A stretch of DNA of 57,301 bases from Desulfuromonas acetexigens (GCF_900111775.1 NZ_FOJJ01000009.1:1-57301), one strand, 5' to 3'. Shown: positions 11,625-21,033, numbered from the stretch's first letter. Notes: generated by a model not told the origin, from the letters alone. Numbers and translations are program-made.

Positions 11625-12296
11625 TTAAATCCGCCGAAAAAGAAGCAATTGCCGCTCTCCGGCTCCGAGCGGCAAAGAAAAACGATGCATCACATCGAAC
11701 TCCAACCCGAGATCACGTAAGCGCGTCTCCTGCCCGCGTAGCTCGCGTTCCCCTTCGGGTCCCTTCATTGCAATCAGGCGTCCTCCTTCTGTGAGGCAGG
11801 GACGAGCGAGAAGGGCAAAATCCGCGATTGAGGCAAAAGCCCGGGAGATGACCACATCAAACCCATCGCCAAAGCCACTCCACCGGGGCAATTCCTCAAC
11901 GCGCAGATGCAGGGAAACACAGAGGTCAAGCCCCAACTGGCGAACGACATGACGCTGGAAGTTGATTTTTTTACCCACGGCATCTACCGTCACCACTTCC
12001 CGTACGGGATCGACAATAGCCAAAGGCAGCCCTGGGAAACCTCCCCCCGAGCCAACATCGAGGAGGCGTTCTCCAGATTGCAAAAGAGGAAAAACAGAAA
12101 GGGAGTCTAGCAGATGCTTAACAATGACCTCCTCCAACGAACGGATAGAGGTCAGATTGACCTTTTCATTCCAACGCAGCAACTCCTTGCCGAGCCAGAG
12201 AAGCCGTTCGCACACCTCCGACGGAAGGTCCAGCTCAAGGTCTCGCAGACCATTCTTCAGCAGGGAAAGCTCATCAACCACGGCGCAACCAAACAC
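11625..12296 (-). CDS. rsmG: 16S rRNA (guanine-N7)-methyltransferase RsmG
   Basis: A 223-residue SAM-dependent enzyme that methylates N7 of G527 in 16S rRNA. The SAM motif LDVGSGGGFPGLPLAI (about residues 78-93) is diagnostic, followed by VDAVGKKINFQRHVVRQLGL and VVISRAFAS. The length matches the family. The start is ambiguous: GTG at 12296 gives this frame, and GTG at 12281 overlaps the mnmG stop. Neither has a clear ribosome site, so coupling to mnmG is likely. It belongs to the conserved mnmE-mnmG-rsmG-parA-parB cluster. Confidence 0.93.
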   Translation of the reverse strand: MFGCAVVDELSLLKNGLRDLELDLPSEVCERLLWLGKELLRWNEKVNLTSIRSLEEVIVKHLLDSLSVFPLLQSGERLLDVGSGGGFPGLPLAIVDPVREVVTVDAVGKKINFQRHVVRQLGLDLCVSLHLRVEELPRWSGFGDGFDVVISRAFASIADFALLARPCLTEGGRLIAMKGPEGERELRGQETRLRDLGLEFDVMHRFSLPLGAGERQLLLFRRI

Positions 12297-14133
12297 TGAG
12301 GATCGCGATCGCCGCAGGGGTGATACCGGGAATCCGCGCCGCTTGTCCCAAGGTCTTCGGCCGCCCCCGATGAAGTTTTTCCCGGACCTCAGCGGTGATT
12401 CCGGGGATTTTCAAATAGTCGAATTCTTCGGGAATAGCAACCGATTCTGTCTTGCGATATCGCGCAACTTCATCCTCTTGCCGCTTGATATAGCCAGCGT
12501 ACTTCGTGGCGATCTCCAATTGCTCCAACACCTCAGCGGACATTTCCGCCAACCGCCCATCGAGTTGAGCCAGAGATTGTATGGTTATTTCCGGGCGGCG
12601 CAACAATTCCCCGAAGGCGGCGCCGTTCTTCAGATCAGCCAATCCCAACCGCTCCATAGAGTCCCGGTCGGAAGACGTGATCCGAGCCTCCCGTAAAACC
12701 CCTTCTCCCCGGGCCACACCTTCCATTTTCTCGCAGTAGGTTTGCCAGCGCTCCTCACTGATCAGTCCCAGTGTTCGCCCTATCGGGGTCAATCGTTGGT
12801 CGGCATTATCCTCTCGCAACAAGAGCCGGTATTCCGCCCGCGAGGTAAACATTCGGTAGGGCTCATTGGTGCCGCAATTCACCAGATCATCGATCATCAC
12901 CCCGGTATAGCCCTGATCGCGCCCAATAATCATTGGCGCTTCCCCTTTGATCTTTAACGCCGCGTTGACTCCGGCGACCAATCCCTGGGCTGCCGCCTCC
13001 TCATAACCGGAAGTCCCGTTGATCTGGCCGGCATGGAAGAGATTTTCGACCGCCTTCGTTTCCAAACTGGGATACAACTCCATCGGGTCAACAAAATCGT
13101 ATTCGATGGCATAGCCAGGGCGCATCATCTCGACATGCTCGAGACCGGGTATGGAGCGCAGATAAGACTGCTGCACATCGGGGGGAAGGGAGGTCGAAAC
13201 GCCATTGGGATAAATCTCCCCGCAATCAAGCCCCTCTGGTTCGAGAAAAACCTGATGACGATCCTTTTCCGGAAAACGCACCACCTTATCCTCAATAGAG
13301 GGGCAGTAACGCGCGCCTACGCCTTCAATCACTCCGCTGTAGAGAGGAGAGCGATCCAATCCACCGCGGATCAATTCGTGGGTCCGCTCATTGGTATAGG
13401 TGATGTAACAGGGAACCTGCTTCTGGGTTATTTTTTTATTCTGATAGGAGAAAGGCCGGGGCTCGGCATCACCGTGTTGCGCTTCCAACTGTGAGAAATC
13501 GATAGTTCGGCGGTCCAGTCGTGCCGGCGTTCCGGTTTTGAGACGACCGACGTTTAAACCGAGCGAACGGAGACAATCGGAAAGCCCCTCGGACGCCGGT
13601 TCACCCGCCCGTCCACCAGGATAATTATGCAAGCCGACATGAATCAGTCCCCGCATAAAGGTGCCGGTCGTTAATACCACCGCGTCCCCGCAGAAAATCA
13701 AACCTTCCCGAGTTTCTACTCCGGTTACACGATTATTTTCAACGATCAACCTCGTAACTACACCATGCTTCAAATCAAGCAATGGATAGCTTTCTACTCG
13801 CCCTTTCATTCGCGCAGCGTAAAGTCTGCGATCCGCCTGCGCCCGCGAAGAACGTACTGCCGGACCCTTCCGGGTATTCAGGATGCGAAACTGGATTCCC
13901 GTGGCATCGATATTCAGCCCCATCTCGCCCCCCAGAGCATCCACTTCCTTGACCAGATGACCCTTCCCCAGGCCTCCTATAGCCGGGTTACAGGACATCT
14001 GCCCCACTGCGTCGAGGCTCATATTCAACAGCAACGTCTTACACCCCAAACGCGCCGCCGCCAATGCCGCCTCACATCCTGCGTGACCGGCCCCAACAAC
14101 AATGACCTGATATTTTCCAATTCCCGCCGCCAT
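12274..14133 (-). CDS. mnmG: tRNA uridine 5-carboxymethylaminomethyl modification enzyme MnmG (GidA)
   Basis: A 619-residue FAD-dependent enzyme that acts with MnmE on U34 of tRNA. The FAD-binding motif VVGAGHAGCEAALAAARLG is at the N-terminus. MnmG signatures MSCNPAIGGLGKGHLVKEVDALGG and GLINGTSGYEEAAAQGLVAG-like (here QINGTSGYEEAAAQGLVAG) are visible. The C-terminal helical domain (AGYIKRQEDEVARYRK) that contacts MnmE is complete. The start is the ATG at 14133 with AGGAG at 6 nt. A frame eight codons longer would start inside the parS site. Confidence 0.96.
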   Translation of the reverse strand: MAAGIGKYQVIVVGAGHAGCEAALAAARLGCKTLLLNMSLDAVGQMSCNPAIGGLGKGHLVKEVDALGGEMGLNIDATGIQFRILNTRKGPAVRSSRAQADRRLYAARMKGRVESYPLLDLKHGVVTRLIVENNRVTGVETREGLIFCGDAVVLTTGTFMRGLIHVGLHNYPGGRAGEPASEGLSDCLRSLGLNVGRLKTGTPARLDRRTIDFSQLEAQHGDAEPRPFSYQNKKITQKQVPCYITYTNERTHELIRGGLDRSPLYSGVIEGVGARYCPSIEDKVVRFPEKDRHQVFLEPEGLDCGEIYPNGVSTSLPPDVQQSYLRSIPGLEHVEMMRPGYAIEYDFVDPMELYPSLETKAVENLFHAGQINGTSGYEEAAAQGLVAGVNAALKIKGEAPMIIGRDQGYTGVMIDDLVNCGTNEPYRMFTSRAEYRLLLREDNADQRLTPIGRTLGLISEERWQTYCEKMEGVARGEGVLREARITSSDRDSMERLGLADLKNGAAFGELLRRPEITIQSLAQLDGRLAEMSAEVLEQLEIATKYAGYIKRQEDEVARYRKTESVAIPEEFDYLKIPGITAEVREKLHRGRPKTLGQAARIPGITPAAIAILSVWLRRG

Positions 14134-14156
14134 TTTATTCTCCTGCTGCAAGAGCA

Positions 14157-14172
14157 TGTTTCACGTGAAACA
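14157..14172. promoter_or_regulatory. parS: parS centromere site
   Basis: The 16-bp palindrome TGTTTCACGTGAAACA is an exact match to the bacterial parS consensus. It sits in the 41-nt gap between mnmE and mnmG, about 3.9 kb left of the origin side of rpmH, where ParB would load. Confidence 0.96.
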
Positions 14173-14174
14173 TT

Positions 14175-15545
14175 TTACTTTCCAATGCAAAATCTTGAGA
14201 AAATTCGGTCGAGTATATCATCTGGTGTCGTCTTTCCGAGGATCTCAGCAAGGGCATCTAGGGCTTCGCGCAGTTCCAAAGCAGGAAACTCAGGAGACAG
14301 TCCTTCGGATAGTGCGGATTGGAAGCGCATCAGCGATTCACGAGTTCTTAACAAAGAATCACGGTGACGTCGGTCGGAAAAAACCACTTCCTGCGCCAGG
14401 TCACCCTGGACTGACCCACCCAACAAAGTAACGATGGAATTACGCAAAAGAGAAAGACCATCACCGGAACGGCAAGAAAGAAAAACCGTAGGCAAAGCGG
14501 TCCAGTCATGGGGCAAGGAAGATTGGGGGAGGTCCGTCTTATTACAAACCAAAAGGGTTTTGTAATCACTGCAGGCCCTGAGGGCGAGCCGATCCTGTTC
14601 ATCGAGAGGACGGCTACCATCGACCACCAATAAAATCAGGTCAGCGGATGCGACCTTGGCGCGGGCGCGGGCGATGCCCTCAACTTCGACGGGATCATCG
14701 CTATCCCGTACGCCGGCCGTATCGATCAGACGAAGAGGTATGCCACCAAGAACAAAATTTTCTTCTATAGTATCCCGGGTCGTTCCAGGAATATCGGTGA
14801 CGATCGCTCGTGACTCACCAAGAAGAAGGTTCAGTAGAGAACTTTTACCGACATTCGGTTTTCCCAGAATGAGGACGGACAAGCCCTCCCGCATAATCCG
14901 GCCCATATCAAAATGTTCGAGAAAATCTTCAATCTGAGCGAGAAGGGAACGGGACTCTTCTTCAAGAAAAGAAAACTCAGCAAATTCGATATCCTCTTCC
15001 GGGAAATCGACAAGAGATTCGACATGGGACAAAAGATCGGCAAGACGATCCGACATCTCCGCAACGATACGGGAAATTCGCCCATCTAACTGGGCAAGGG
15101 CAACCCTGCCGGCCGACTCAGAGCGCGCACGGATTATATCAATCACCGCCTCCGCCTGAGAAAGATCGAGGCGCCCGTTGAGAAAAGACCGCTGGGTAAA
15201 TTCACCCGGGCGGGCAAGACGAGCGCCGACTTCAAGAAAGGCATCAACGATCTGGCGAATAATCACCATACCGCCATGACAATGAACCTCAACCACGTCT
15301 TCGCGGGTAAAGGAATGAGGGGCGCGCATAACTACCGCCATCACTTCATCGATAATTTGTCCACCGGCTGCGCGAAGATGTCCGAGGTAAAGGCGATGAG
15401 AAAGGCGCTTTAGAGTTGGACGAACAGCACAAAAGAGTTGATCAAGATAAGCCTCGGCGGAAGGGCCAGATAAACGCACGATGCCAATCGCCCCTTCACC
15501 GGGAGCTGTCGCAACTGCAACAATCGTTTCAGCGGATCGCATCAT
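14175..15545 (-). CDS. mnmE: tRNA modification GTPase MnmE (TrmE)
   Basis: A 456-residue GTPase that forms the MnmEG complex. The N-terminal tetrahydrofolate-binding domain (TIVAVATAPGEGAIGIVRLSG) and helical domain flank a G domain with GKPNVGKSSLLN (G1), DIPGTTRDT (G2), DTAG (G3) and NKTD (G4). It ends FCIGK, the invariant C-terminal Cys motif needed for modification. The start is the ATG at 15545 (or the next ATG), with a weak site. It precedes mnmG by a gap containing parS. The usual jag gene upstream is missing. Confidence 0.96.
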   Translation of the reverse strand: MMRSAETIVAVATAPGEGAIGIVRLSGPSAEAYLDQLFCAVRPTLKRLSHRLYLGHLRAAGGQIIDEVMAVVMRAPHSFTREDVVEVHCHGGMVIIRQIVDAFLEVGARLARPGEFTQRSFLNGRLDLSQAEAVIDIIRARSESAGRVALAQLDGRISRIVAEMSDRLADLLSHVESLVDFPEEDIEFAEFSFLEEESRSLLAQIEDFLEHFDMGRIMREGLSVLILGKPNVGKSSLLNLLLGESRAIVTDIPGTTRDTIEENFVLGGIPLRLIDTAGVRDSDDPVEVEGIARARAKVASADLILLVVDGSRPLDEQDRLALRACSDYKTLLVCNKTDLPQSSLPHDWTALPTVFLSCRSGDGLSLLRNSIVTLLGGSVQGDLAQEVVFSDRRHRDSLLRTRESLMRFQSALSEGLSPEFPALELREALDALAEILGKTTPDDILDRIFSRFCIGK

Positions 15546-15603
15546 CTTTGCTTCACAGGGATGGAGTAACAATTAAAGAAGAATTTCCGCAGTACAAACC
15601 CAA

Positions 15604-15624
15604 AGGCCCGGAAAATCCGGGCCT
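15604..15624 (-). terminator. Hairpin between yidC and mnmE, possible terminator or attenuator
   Basis: A perfect 9-bp stem AGGCCCGGA/TCCGGGCCT (15604-15612 with 15616-15624) has a 3-nt loop. On the minus strand it is followed by TTGGGTTTG, so the T-tract is broken. It lies in the yidC-mnmE gap and may end the rpmH-rnpA-yidD-yidC transcript partly. Confidence 0.55.
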
Positions 15625-15652
15625 GGGTTGAAAAAAGAAAATTCAAAAAAAC

Positions 15653-17257
15653 CTAAACAGAAGGTTTTTTATGAATAATATACTGCTGAAGAATCGTCAA
15701 AAGGTTATTCACCAACCAATAAAGAACCAGACCGGAAGGGAAGTTAAGGAACAGAAAAGTAAAGATGATCGGCATCAGCATGAAAATTTTGGCCTGGGTC
15801 GGATCCATGGTACTGGGGGTCAACTTCTGCTGGATAAACATAGTCGCCCCCATGATCAAAGGCGTGACATAATAAGGATCTTTCAGAGAAAGGTCAGTAA
15901 TCCACAGAGCAAAAGGAGCCTGACGCAACTCAATAGCATCCATCAAAACTTTATAAAGAGCAAAAAAGACGGGAATCTGGACTACCATCGGAAGACAACC
16001 GCCCAAAGGATTGACCCGATGCGTCTTATATAATTCCATTAATTCTCGATTTTGTCGCTCTCGATCATTCTTGAATTTTTCTCGTATTTTCTGCATTTCT
16101 GGCTGTAATTTCTGCATATCCTTCATAGAAGCGTAGGACTTATGCGTTAAAGGCCAAAATAACAGTTTGATGATCAACGTCAGCAGGATAATTGAGACGC
16201 CATAATTACCGAAAAAAGAATAGAAGAATTTAAGTACATAGAGTAAAGGCTTGGCTATCGGAGTAAAAAAACCAAAGTCGATCGCCTTGGCTAAATCATA
16301 ATTAACCTCATTGAGGATATCGAGATCACGAGGGCCAAAATAAAGAAGGAAATCTTGACTCAGGGTCTGTCCTACAGATAAATCACCGGACGTCGATTCG
16401 AAGATATTACGAACATTGCCGTTTACCTGATCAACTTGAACCTTGGCGACAGAATTGGAAAGTGGCACCACCGCTTGAATGAAATATTTACTCTCGAAGG
16501 CACTCCATTTCACTCCGTCAGCATACTGAAGAGGTTCTTTAAGCAAGTCATCGGGATCGTCTGTTTTAATGTCATCGTCAACAAAAGTAACCGGTCCGAC
16601 AAAAGTAAAGCTGTCAGGTTTACTCTCTTTACTCCAGGGTGTAGACAGGGCAAGGCTGCTGCGGCCGCGCAACGGTTGTGACGAATTATTAATGATCACA
16701 ACCTGAAGTTGAAAAGGATACTGATTTCCAGAAAACGAATAGATCTTTTCTAAACGCAGCCCATCAGCACGTTGGTGAAAAAAACGAATCCGTCCTTCTT
16801 CATCACCGGAAAGGGACAATGTATCACTGGATAAATCGAGATAAAAAAGAAGGTCTTCAGAAAAACCAAAGCCTTCCATACCTGAAGAAATCAGCGTTGG
16901 AGTGCCTTCAACCAAAGAAACTTGTGTAGCATCTGGCTCATTTTTCTCGCGATAGTCTTTTGTAACAAAGGAGATCAGAGTTGCGCCGCGGGAAGAAAAA
17001 ACGGCGCGGTAAAGATCATTTTCAACAACAATCTCACGGGCAAGAGCGGTTTCACCAGGGCTAACAACTGGTGATTTGACCGGTGGCAGGAATGCAGTTT
17101 CGAGGGATTTTGAATCAGGGGGTTCTAATGCTTCAGTCGTGGAAGTTTCCTGCTGAACAGTTTCCGTATTGGGAGGAGCCGGGGTCATAAAAAAACTGAA
17201 ACCGAACCAAACGGCCAGCATCAGCATCAACGCGATAAGGGTATTCTTGTTTTCCAT
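15653..17257 (-). CDS. yidC: Membrane protein insertase YidC
   Basis: A 534-residue insertase that places proteins into the inner membrane alone or with Sec. An N-terminal anchor (NTLIALMLMLAVWFGFSFFM) is followed by a large periplasmic P1 domain (about residues 60-320). The conserved five-helix core follows: YGVSIILLTLIIKLLFWPLT, then QIPVFFALYKVLMDAIELRQ. The conserved positively charged residue is in LIIKLLFWP. This is the Gram-negative form, agreeing with a two-membrane organism. It lies in the rpmH-rnpA-yidD-yidC cluster, 24 nt after yidD. Confidence 0.96.
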   Translation of the reverse strand: MENKNTLIALMLMLAVWFGFSFFMTPAPPNTETVQQETSTTEALEPPDSKSLETAFLPPVKSPVVSPGETALAREIVVENDLYRAVFSSRGATLISFVTKDYREKNEPDATQVSLVEGTPTLISSGMEGFGFSEDLLFYLDLSSDTLSLSGDEEGRIRFFHQRADGLRLEKIYSFSGNQYPFQLQVVIINNSSQPLRGRSSLALSTPWSKESKPDSFTFVGPVTFVDDDIKTDDPDDLLKEPLQYADGVKWSAFESKYFIQAVVPLSNSVAKVQVDQVNGNVRNIFESTSGDLSVGQTLSQDFLLYFGPRDLDILNEVNYDLAKAIDFGFFTPIAKPLLYVLKFFYSFFGNYGVSIILLTLIIKLLFWPLTHKSYASMKDMQKLQPEMQKIREKFKNDRERQNRELMELYKTHRVNPLGGCLPMVVQIPVFFALYKVLMDAIELRQAPFALWITDLSLKDPYYVTPLIMGATMFIQQKLTPSTMDPTQAKIFMLMPIIFTFLFLNFPSGLVLYWLVNNLLTILQQYIIHKKPSV

Positions 17258-17281
17258 GCCAGGACTCCACGATAGGAAAAA

Positions 17282-17494
17282 TTACTCAACCGGATCGTAA
17301 CCACCAGGATGATAGGGATGACAACGACAAAAACGTCGGATTGACAGAATTAAGCCTTTGCCTAATCCATATTTATCTATGGCCTGAAAAGCGTAATCAG
17401 AACAACTTGGATAAAAACGACAGGTAGGGGCCTTGAGAGGGGAGATAAAGCGGCGATAAATCGTAATCAAATTGAGAGTGAATTTTTTGAACAT
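17282..17494 (-). CDS. yidD: Membrane protein insertion efficiency factor YidD
   Basis: A 70-residue amphipathic protein that assists YidC. The whole family pattern is present: [32 protein letters not shown] and [16 protein letters not shown], with the conserved cysteines. It lies between rnpA and yidC as usual. Confidence 0.95.
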   Translation of the reverse strand: MFKKFTLNLITIYRRFISPLKAPTCRFYPSCSDYAFQAIDKYGLGKGLILSIRRFCRCHPYHPGGYDPVE

Positions 17495-17509
17495 GAGTAG
17501 TCCGCCATA

Positions 17510-17860
17510 TCAACCTGTCAACAGATGTTTGATTTCAGACTGAACTTCCTCATAAGTAAGAGAGGTAGAACCTTTTTTGGCAATTATAGAAAAATCTACA
17601 GGATGTTTTAAGACTGGATAATTCGTGCGAAAAACTTCCCGTAACAAACGCTTAACGCGATTACGTTGAACGGCCCCACCAACTTTGCGACTAGCGGTTA
17701 TCCCTAGCCTGGTGGGGCCGAGCTTATTTTCCAAAATGATAACTATAAAATGATCCGTATGATATTTTTTCCCCCGATTCCAGGTATCATTGAATTCCTT
17801 CCGTCGTCTTAAGCGATAAACGGAAGGAAATTTGAGGGTTTCCAATATCGAATTTACCAA
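17510..17860 (-). CDS. rnpA: Ribonuclease P protein component RnpA
   Basis: The protein subunit of RNase P, up to 116 residues, which helps the RNA subunit cut tRNA 5' leaders. The RNR signature appears as GGAVQRNRVKRLLREVFR, with the F-P/F binding region FPSVYRLRRRKEF before it. The start is unclear. TTG at 17860, 4 nt after the rpmH stop, gives this frame. TTG at 17845 would give a more typical N-terminus. Neither has a good ribosome site, so reinitiation from rpmH is probable. Confidence 0.92.
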   Translation of the reverse strand: MVNSILETLKFPSVYRLRRRKEFNDTWNRGKKYHTDHFIVIILENKLGPTRLGITASRKVGGAVQRNRVKRLLREVFRTNYPVLKHPVDFSIIAKKGSTSLTYEEVQSEIKHLLTG

Positions 17861-17864
17861 AAAA

Positions 17865-18014
17865 TTATTTTACTGGGATACTGACGACCAACCGCTTACG
17901 ACCCTTGGCCCGGCGACGTTTAATAACGATTCTTCCATTGGCAGTCTGCATACGTTTGCGGAAACCATGGGTACGTTTTCTTTTTACATTACTAGGCTGA
18001 TAAGTGCGTTTCAT
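17865..18014 (-). CDS. rpmH: 50S ribosomal protein L34
   Basis: A 49-residue basic protein, [20 protein letters not shown]..., typical of L34 throughout, including the [19 protein letters not shown] segment. The reading frame was translated directly: ATG at 18014, TAA at 17867-17865. It is the origin-proximal gene of the left-going cluster and the first gene of the rpmH-rnpA-yidD-yidC unit. Confidence 0.97.
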   Translation of the reverse strand: MKRTYQPSNVKRKRTHGFRKRMQTANGRIVIKRRRAKGRKRLVVSIPVK

Positions 18015-18310
18015 ATCTCTACTCCTTGATTGCTGATTCGTTCCACAAGAGGCGAATTATTAAACACAGAGAAGGGCTAAAGTCAAGAAAATAAAACATT
18101 CTAAATTGATTAGAAAACCGTCTCCAGCAACGCTTCCCACAACGAGAGTAAACCGGCCAGCCAAAAATGGGTTGCAAAAACGCTGCTGCTCTGTTACTTT
18201 TGAAACCTCTTGGAAAAAATTAAAATTTTTGTAAATTACTGTTTTGAAAGAAAAAAATAACATATCAACAGTTGTGAACAATTCTGTGGATATTTTCAAG
18301 AAAAGAAATC
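18015..18310. other. rpmH-dnaA intergenic region, candidate part of oriC
   Basis: A 296-nt gap between divergent rpmH and dnaA, where gene polarity switches. It is AT-rich near dnaA. DnaA-box-like sites are TGTGAACAA (18273-18281, two mismatches to TGTGGATAA) and TGTGGATAT (18285-18293, one mismatch), only 3 nt apart just before the dnaA start. They may serve dnaA autoregulation, origin function or both. Confidence 0.55.
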
Positions 18311-19675
18311 ATGCCAAAGAATAAGTACTGGCAGGATTGCCTGTCCACGCTGGAAAAAAAAATATCACCACAAAATTTTTCGACCTGGATCAGACCTATC
18401 CGTTTAAAAGATATAACGGGAAATCTGGTACATCTCGTGGTGCCGAATAGATTTATCCGAGATTGGATTAACGAAAACTATCAGGAAATAATTGAAGACA
18501 CAATAAGTCAGTTAATTAATGATAAGTGTCGGATCAAATTCGAGATATCAGCCACAAATACCATCCCGGAAAATGAAATTACTGAGAAAGATTCTATAGT
18601 TAAAGCCATTAAAAAAACAGATATTACTAGTGCCGAAACGGAGAAAAAAAACTCCGGTCTTTATTTGAACGATAAATACACATTTGAAGATTTTGTACCA
18701 GGTTCATCGAATCAATTTGCCTATGCAGCGGCTATGGCCGTCGCCAATAATCCGGCAACAACATATAACCCTCTGTTCATTTATGGCGGCGTTGGTCTGG
18801 GTAAAACCCATATCATAAACGCTATTGGAAATGAAATAATCAACAAAAATAATAATCTGAAAGTCTGCTACTATTCATCTGAAAAATTCATGAACGAATT
18901 AATAAACTGTCTTCGTTACGCGAAGATGGATGAGTTTCGTCAAAAATTTCGTTCTATGGATGTTTTATTAATAGATGACGTTCAATTTATTGCCGGCAAA
19001 GAAAGAACTCAAGAAGAATTTTTTCATACTTTCAATGCTTTATATGAATCTCACAAGCAAATTGTCGTAACATCAGATAAATTTCCAAAAGATATCCCAG
19101 GTTTAGAAGAAAGATTAAGATCTAGATTCGAATGGGGGCTTATCGCGGACATTCAGCCACCAGACATCGAAACAAAACAAGCCATACTAAAAATGAAAGC
19201 CGATCAGAACGGCATATACCTACCTGAAGATGTTACGCTATTTCTTGCTAATTCAATAAGCAGTAACGTAAGGGAGTTGGAAGGTTATCTCATTCGAATT
19301 GGGGCCTATGCAAGCTTAACTTCAACCCCAATAAATTTGAACATGGCCAAGGAAATTCTCAAAAATATATTGATTGAAAAAAACAAGGAAATTTCAATCG
19401 AAGAAATTCAAAAAAATGTAGCGGCCTATTTCTCAATAAAAGTATCGGATTTAAAATCGGCAAAACGTTTGAAAGCTTTAGTTATTCCACGACAGATAGC
19501 TATGTATATCTCCCGTCAACTGACTTCATGTTCATATCCTGAAATCGGAGATAAATTTGGTGGGAAAGATCATTCAACAATAATACACGCCATAAAAAAA
19601 ATAGAGAGACAATTGGAAGAGGATTATCAGCTTAAAATAACAGTCGAAAATCTAAAAAATTCATTAACAAATTGA
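18311..19675 (+). CDS. dnaA: Chromosomal replication initiator DnaA
   Basis: A 454-residue initiator. Domain I is at the N-terminus (WQDCLSTLEKKISPQNFSTW). The AAA+ domain III has Walker A YGGVGLGKTHIINAIGN (about residue 157) and Walker B VLLIDDVQFIAGKERTQEEF. Domain IV ends with the DnaA-box-binding signature KFGGKDHSTIIHAIKKIE. The ATG at 18311 has only a weak purine-rich leader. The gene is much richer in AAA, ATA and AAT codons than gyrB downstream. It heads the right-going dnaA-dnaN-recF-gyrB-gyrA cluster. Confidence 0.97.
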   Translation: MPKNKYWQDCLSTLEKKISPQNFSTWIRPIRLKDITGNLVHLVVPNRFIRDWINENYQEIIEDTISQLINDKCRIKFEISATNTIPENEITEKDSIVKAIKKTDITSAETEKKNSGLYLNDKYTFEDFVPGSSNQFAYAAAMAVANNPATTYNPLFIYGGVGLGKTHIINAIGNEIINKNNNLKVCYYSSEKFMNELINCLRYAKMDEFRQKFRSMDVLLIDDVQFIAGKERTQEEFFHTFNALYESHKQIVVTSDKFPKDIPGLEERLRSRFEWGLIADIQPPDIETKQAILKMKADQNGIYLPEDVTLFLANSISSNVRELEGYLIRIGAYASLTSTPINLNMAKEILKNILIEKNKEISIEEIQKNVAAYFSIKVSDLKSAKRLKALVIPRQIAMYISRQLTSCSYPEIGDKFGGKDHSTIIHAIKKIERQLEEDYQLKITVENLKNSLTN

Positions 19676-19905
19676 AATATATGGTCGTGGGTAACCCGTT
19701 TAAAATACTGTGCATAAATAAAGATTTTCGAGTTATCAACAATTCAGCAAGTAATTCAGCGTTTAAAAAAAGTTTTGATGCACAATATAAATATCCGAAT
19801 TTAAAAGAAAAATATGAGTTATCCAGTAATCAACAGGCATCTATTACTAAGTACTATAAAAAATAAAAAAACATAAACAATAGATGTTTGTGAACGGGGG
19901 CCACT
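19676..19905. other. dnaA-dnaN intergenic region, candidate oriC with DnaA boxes
   Basis: A 230-nt strongly AT-rich spacer. DnaA-box-like sites: TGTGCATAA (19709-19717, one mismatch), TTATCAACA (19733-19741, one mismatch) and TTATCCAGT (19819-19827, two mismatches). The rest is A/T-rich enough to act as an unwinding element. A 64-codon open frame fills most of it but has low-complexity composition and no ribosome site, so it is not called as a gene. Confidence 0.55.
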
Positions 19906-21027
19906 ATGGAATTCAGTATTGAAAAAGAAATATTTTTTAAAGGATTATCCCGAGTACAAGGGATCGTAGAAAAAAGAAACACCATACCAATTCTTTCCAA
20001 TGTATTAATTGAATCAAATGCTGAAGGAATATTTATAACAGCCACTGACCTTGAAGTTGGCATGAAAGCTTTCTATCCAGCAAAAATATTGAAGTCTGGA
20101 AAAATTACTATATCTGCAAAAAAACTCTACGAGATCACTAAAGAATTACCAGATAAGGAAATTTTTTTTAAAGCTAAAGAAAATAGTTGGGTTGAACTAA
20201 AATGTGGAAAATCTATATTCAATATCGTTGGATTAGCAGCAGACGAATTTCCATACTTCCCAGAACCTGAAAATGACAGGTTTATTACAATAAATAGTAA
20301 TGTAATAAAAGAGATGATTGATAAAACATATTTTTCAATTTCCACAGATGAAACAAAATATAATTTAAATGGAATATTCTTCAAGTCGGAAGATTTGAAT
20401 GACAACGAAAAAACTCTTTCTCTGATTGCAACAGATGGTCATAGACTTTCTATGATAAAAAAACCATTGATTAATCATCAAATAAGGGAACTTGAAAAAG
20501 GAGTTATTTTTCCTAAAAAAGGTATTTATGAACTAAAGAAAATTACAGAAGATGGAGAAGCTGATATTCAACTTGGTTTTATGGACAATAATGCTGTCAT
20601 TAAAAAAGATTCAACATTTATTATCATGAGATTAGTTGATGGCGAATTTCCAGATTATAAAAGAGTGGTTCCGCAAAACAACGATCTTGTTATAACTATC
20701 AATAAAGATCTCTTCTATCACTCTCTTAAACGTATTTCTATCCTTTCAAATGAAAAATCTAAAGGGATAAAAATAACGATTAAAGAAAACCTTCTCGAAT
20801 TATCTTCGTCAAATCAGGAATTTGGAGAAGCACGAGAAGAGTTGGATATCGAATATCAAGGTCCTGAAATTACCATCGGCTATAATGCCCGATATATCAT
20901 GGACGTTTTACAAAACCAGGATTCAGATAAAATACAGATTTATATTAAAGATCATCTATCCCCAGGTTTAATAAAATCTTTCGATGATAACGATTATCTA
21001 GCGGTTATCATGCCTATGCGCCTTTAA
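19906..21027 (+). CDS. dnaN: DNA polymerase III beta subunit (sliding clamp)
   Basis: A 373-residue sliding clamp. Three repeated clamp domains are recognisable: N-terminal FSIEKEIFFKGLSRVQGIVE, KRNTIPILSNVLIE, and the C-terminal ...LAVIMPMRL tail that forms part of the partner-binding pocket. The length is standard. The ATG at 19906 follows a GGGGG run. It is AT-rich like dnaA, and recF starts 6 nt after its stop. Confidence 0.97.
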   Translation: MEFSIEKEIFFKGLSRVQGIVEKRNTIPILSNVLIESNAEGIFITATDLEVGMKAFYPAKILKSGKITISAKKLYEITKELPDKEIFFKAKENSWVELKCGKSIFNIVGLAADEFPYFPEPENDRFITINSNVIKEMIDKTYFSISTDETKYNLNGIFFKSEDLNDNEKTLSLIATDGHRLSMIKKPLINHQIRELEKGVIFPKKGIYELKKITEDGEADIQLGFMDNNAVIKKDSTFIIMRLVDGEFPDYKRVVPQNNDLVITINKDLFYHSLKRISILSNEKSKGIKITIKENLLELSSSNQEFGEAREELDIEYQGPEITIGYNARYIMDVLQNQDSDKIQIYIKDHLSPGLIKSFDDNDYLAVIMPMRL

Positions 21028-21033
21028 ACAAAT

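Noticed and set aside
19672-19866. 64-codon frame in the dnaA-dnaN spacer
   Set aside because: Low-complexity AT-rich sequence overlapping DnaA boxes, no ribosome site.
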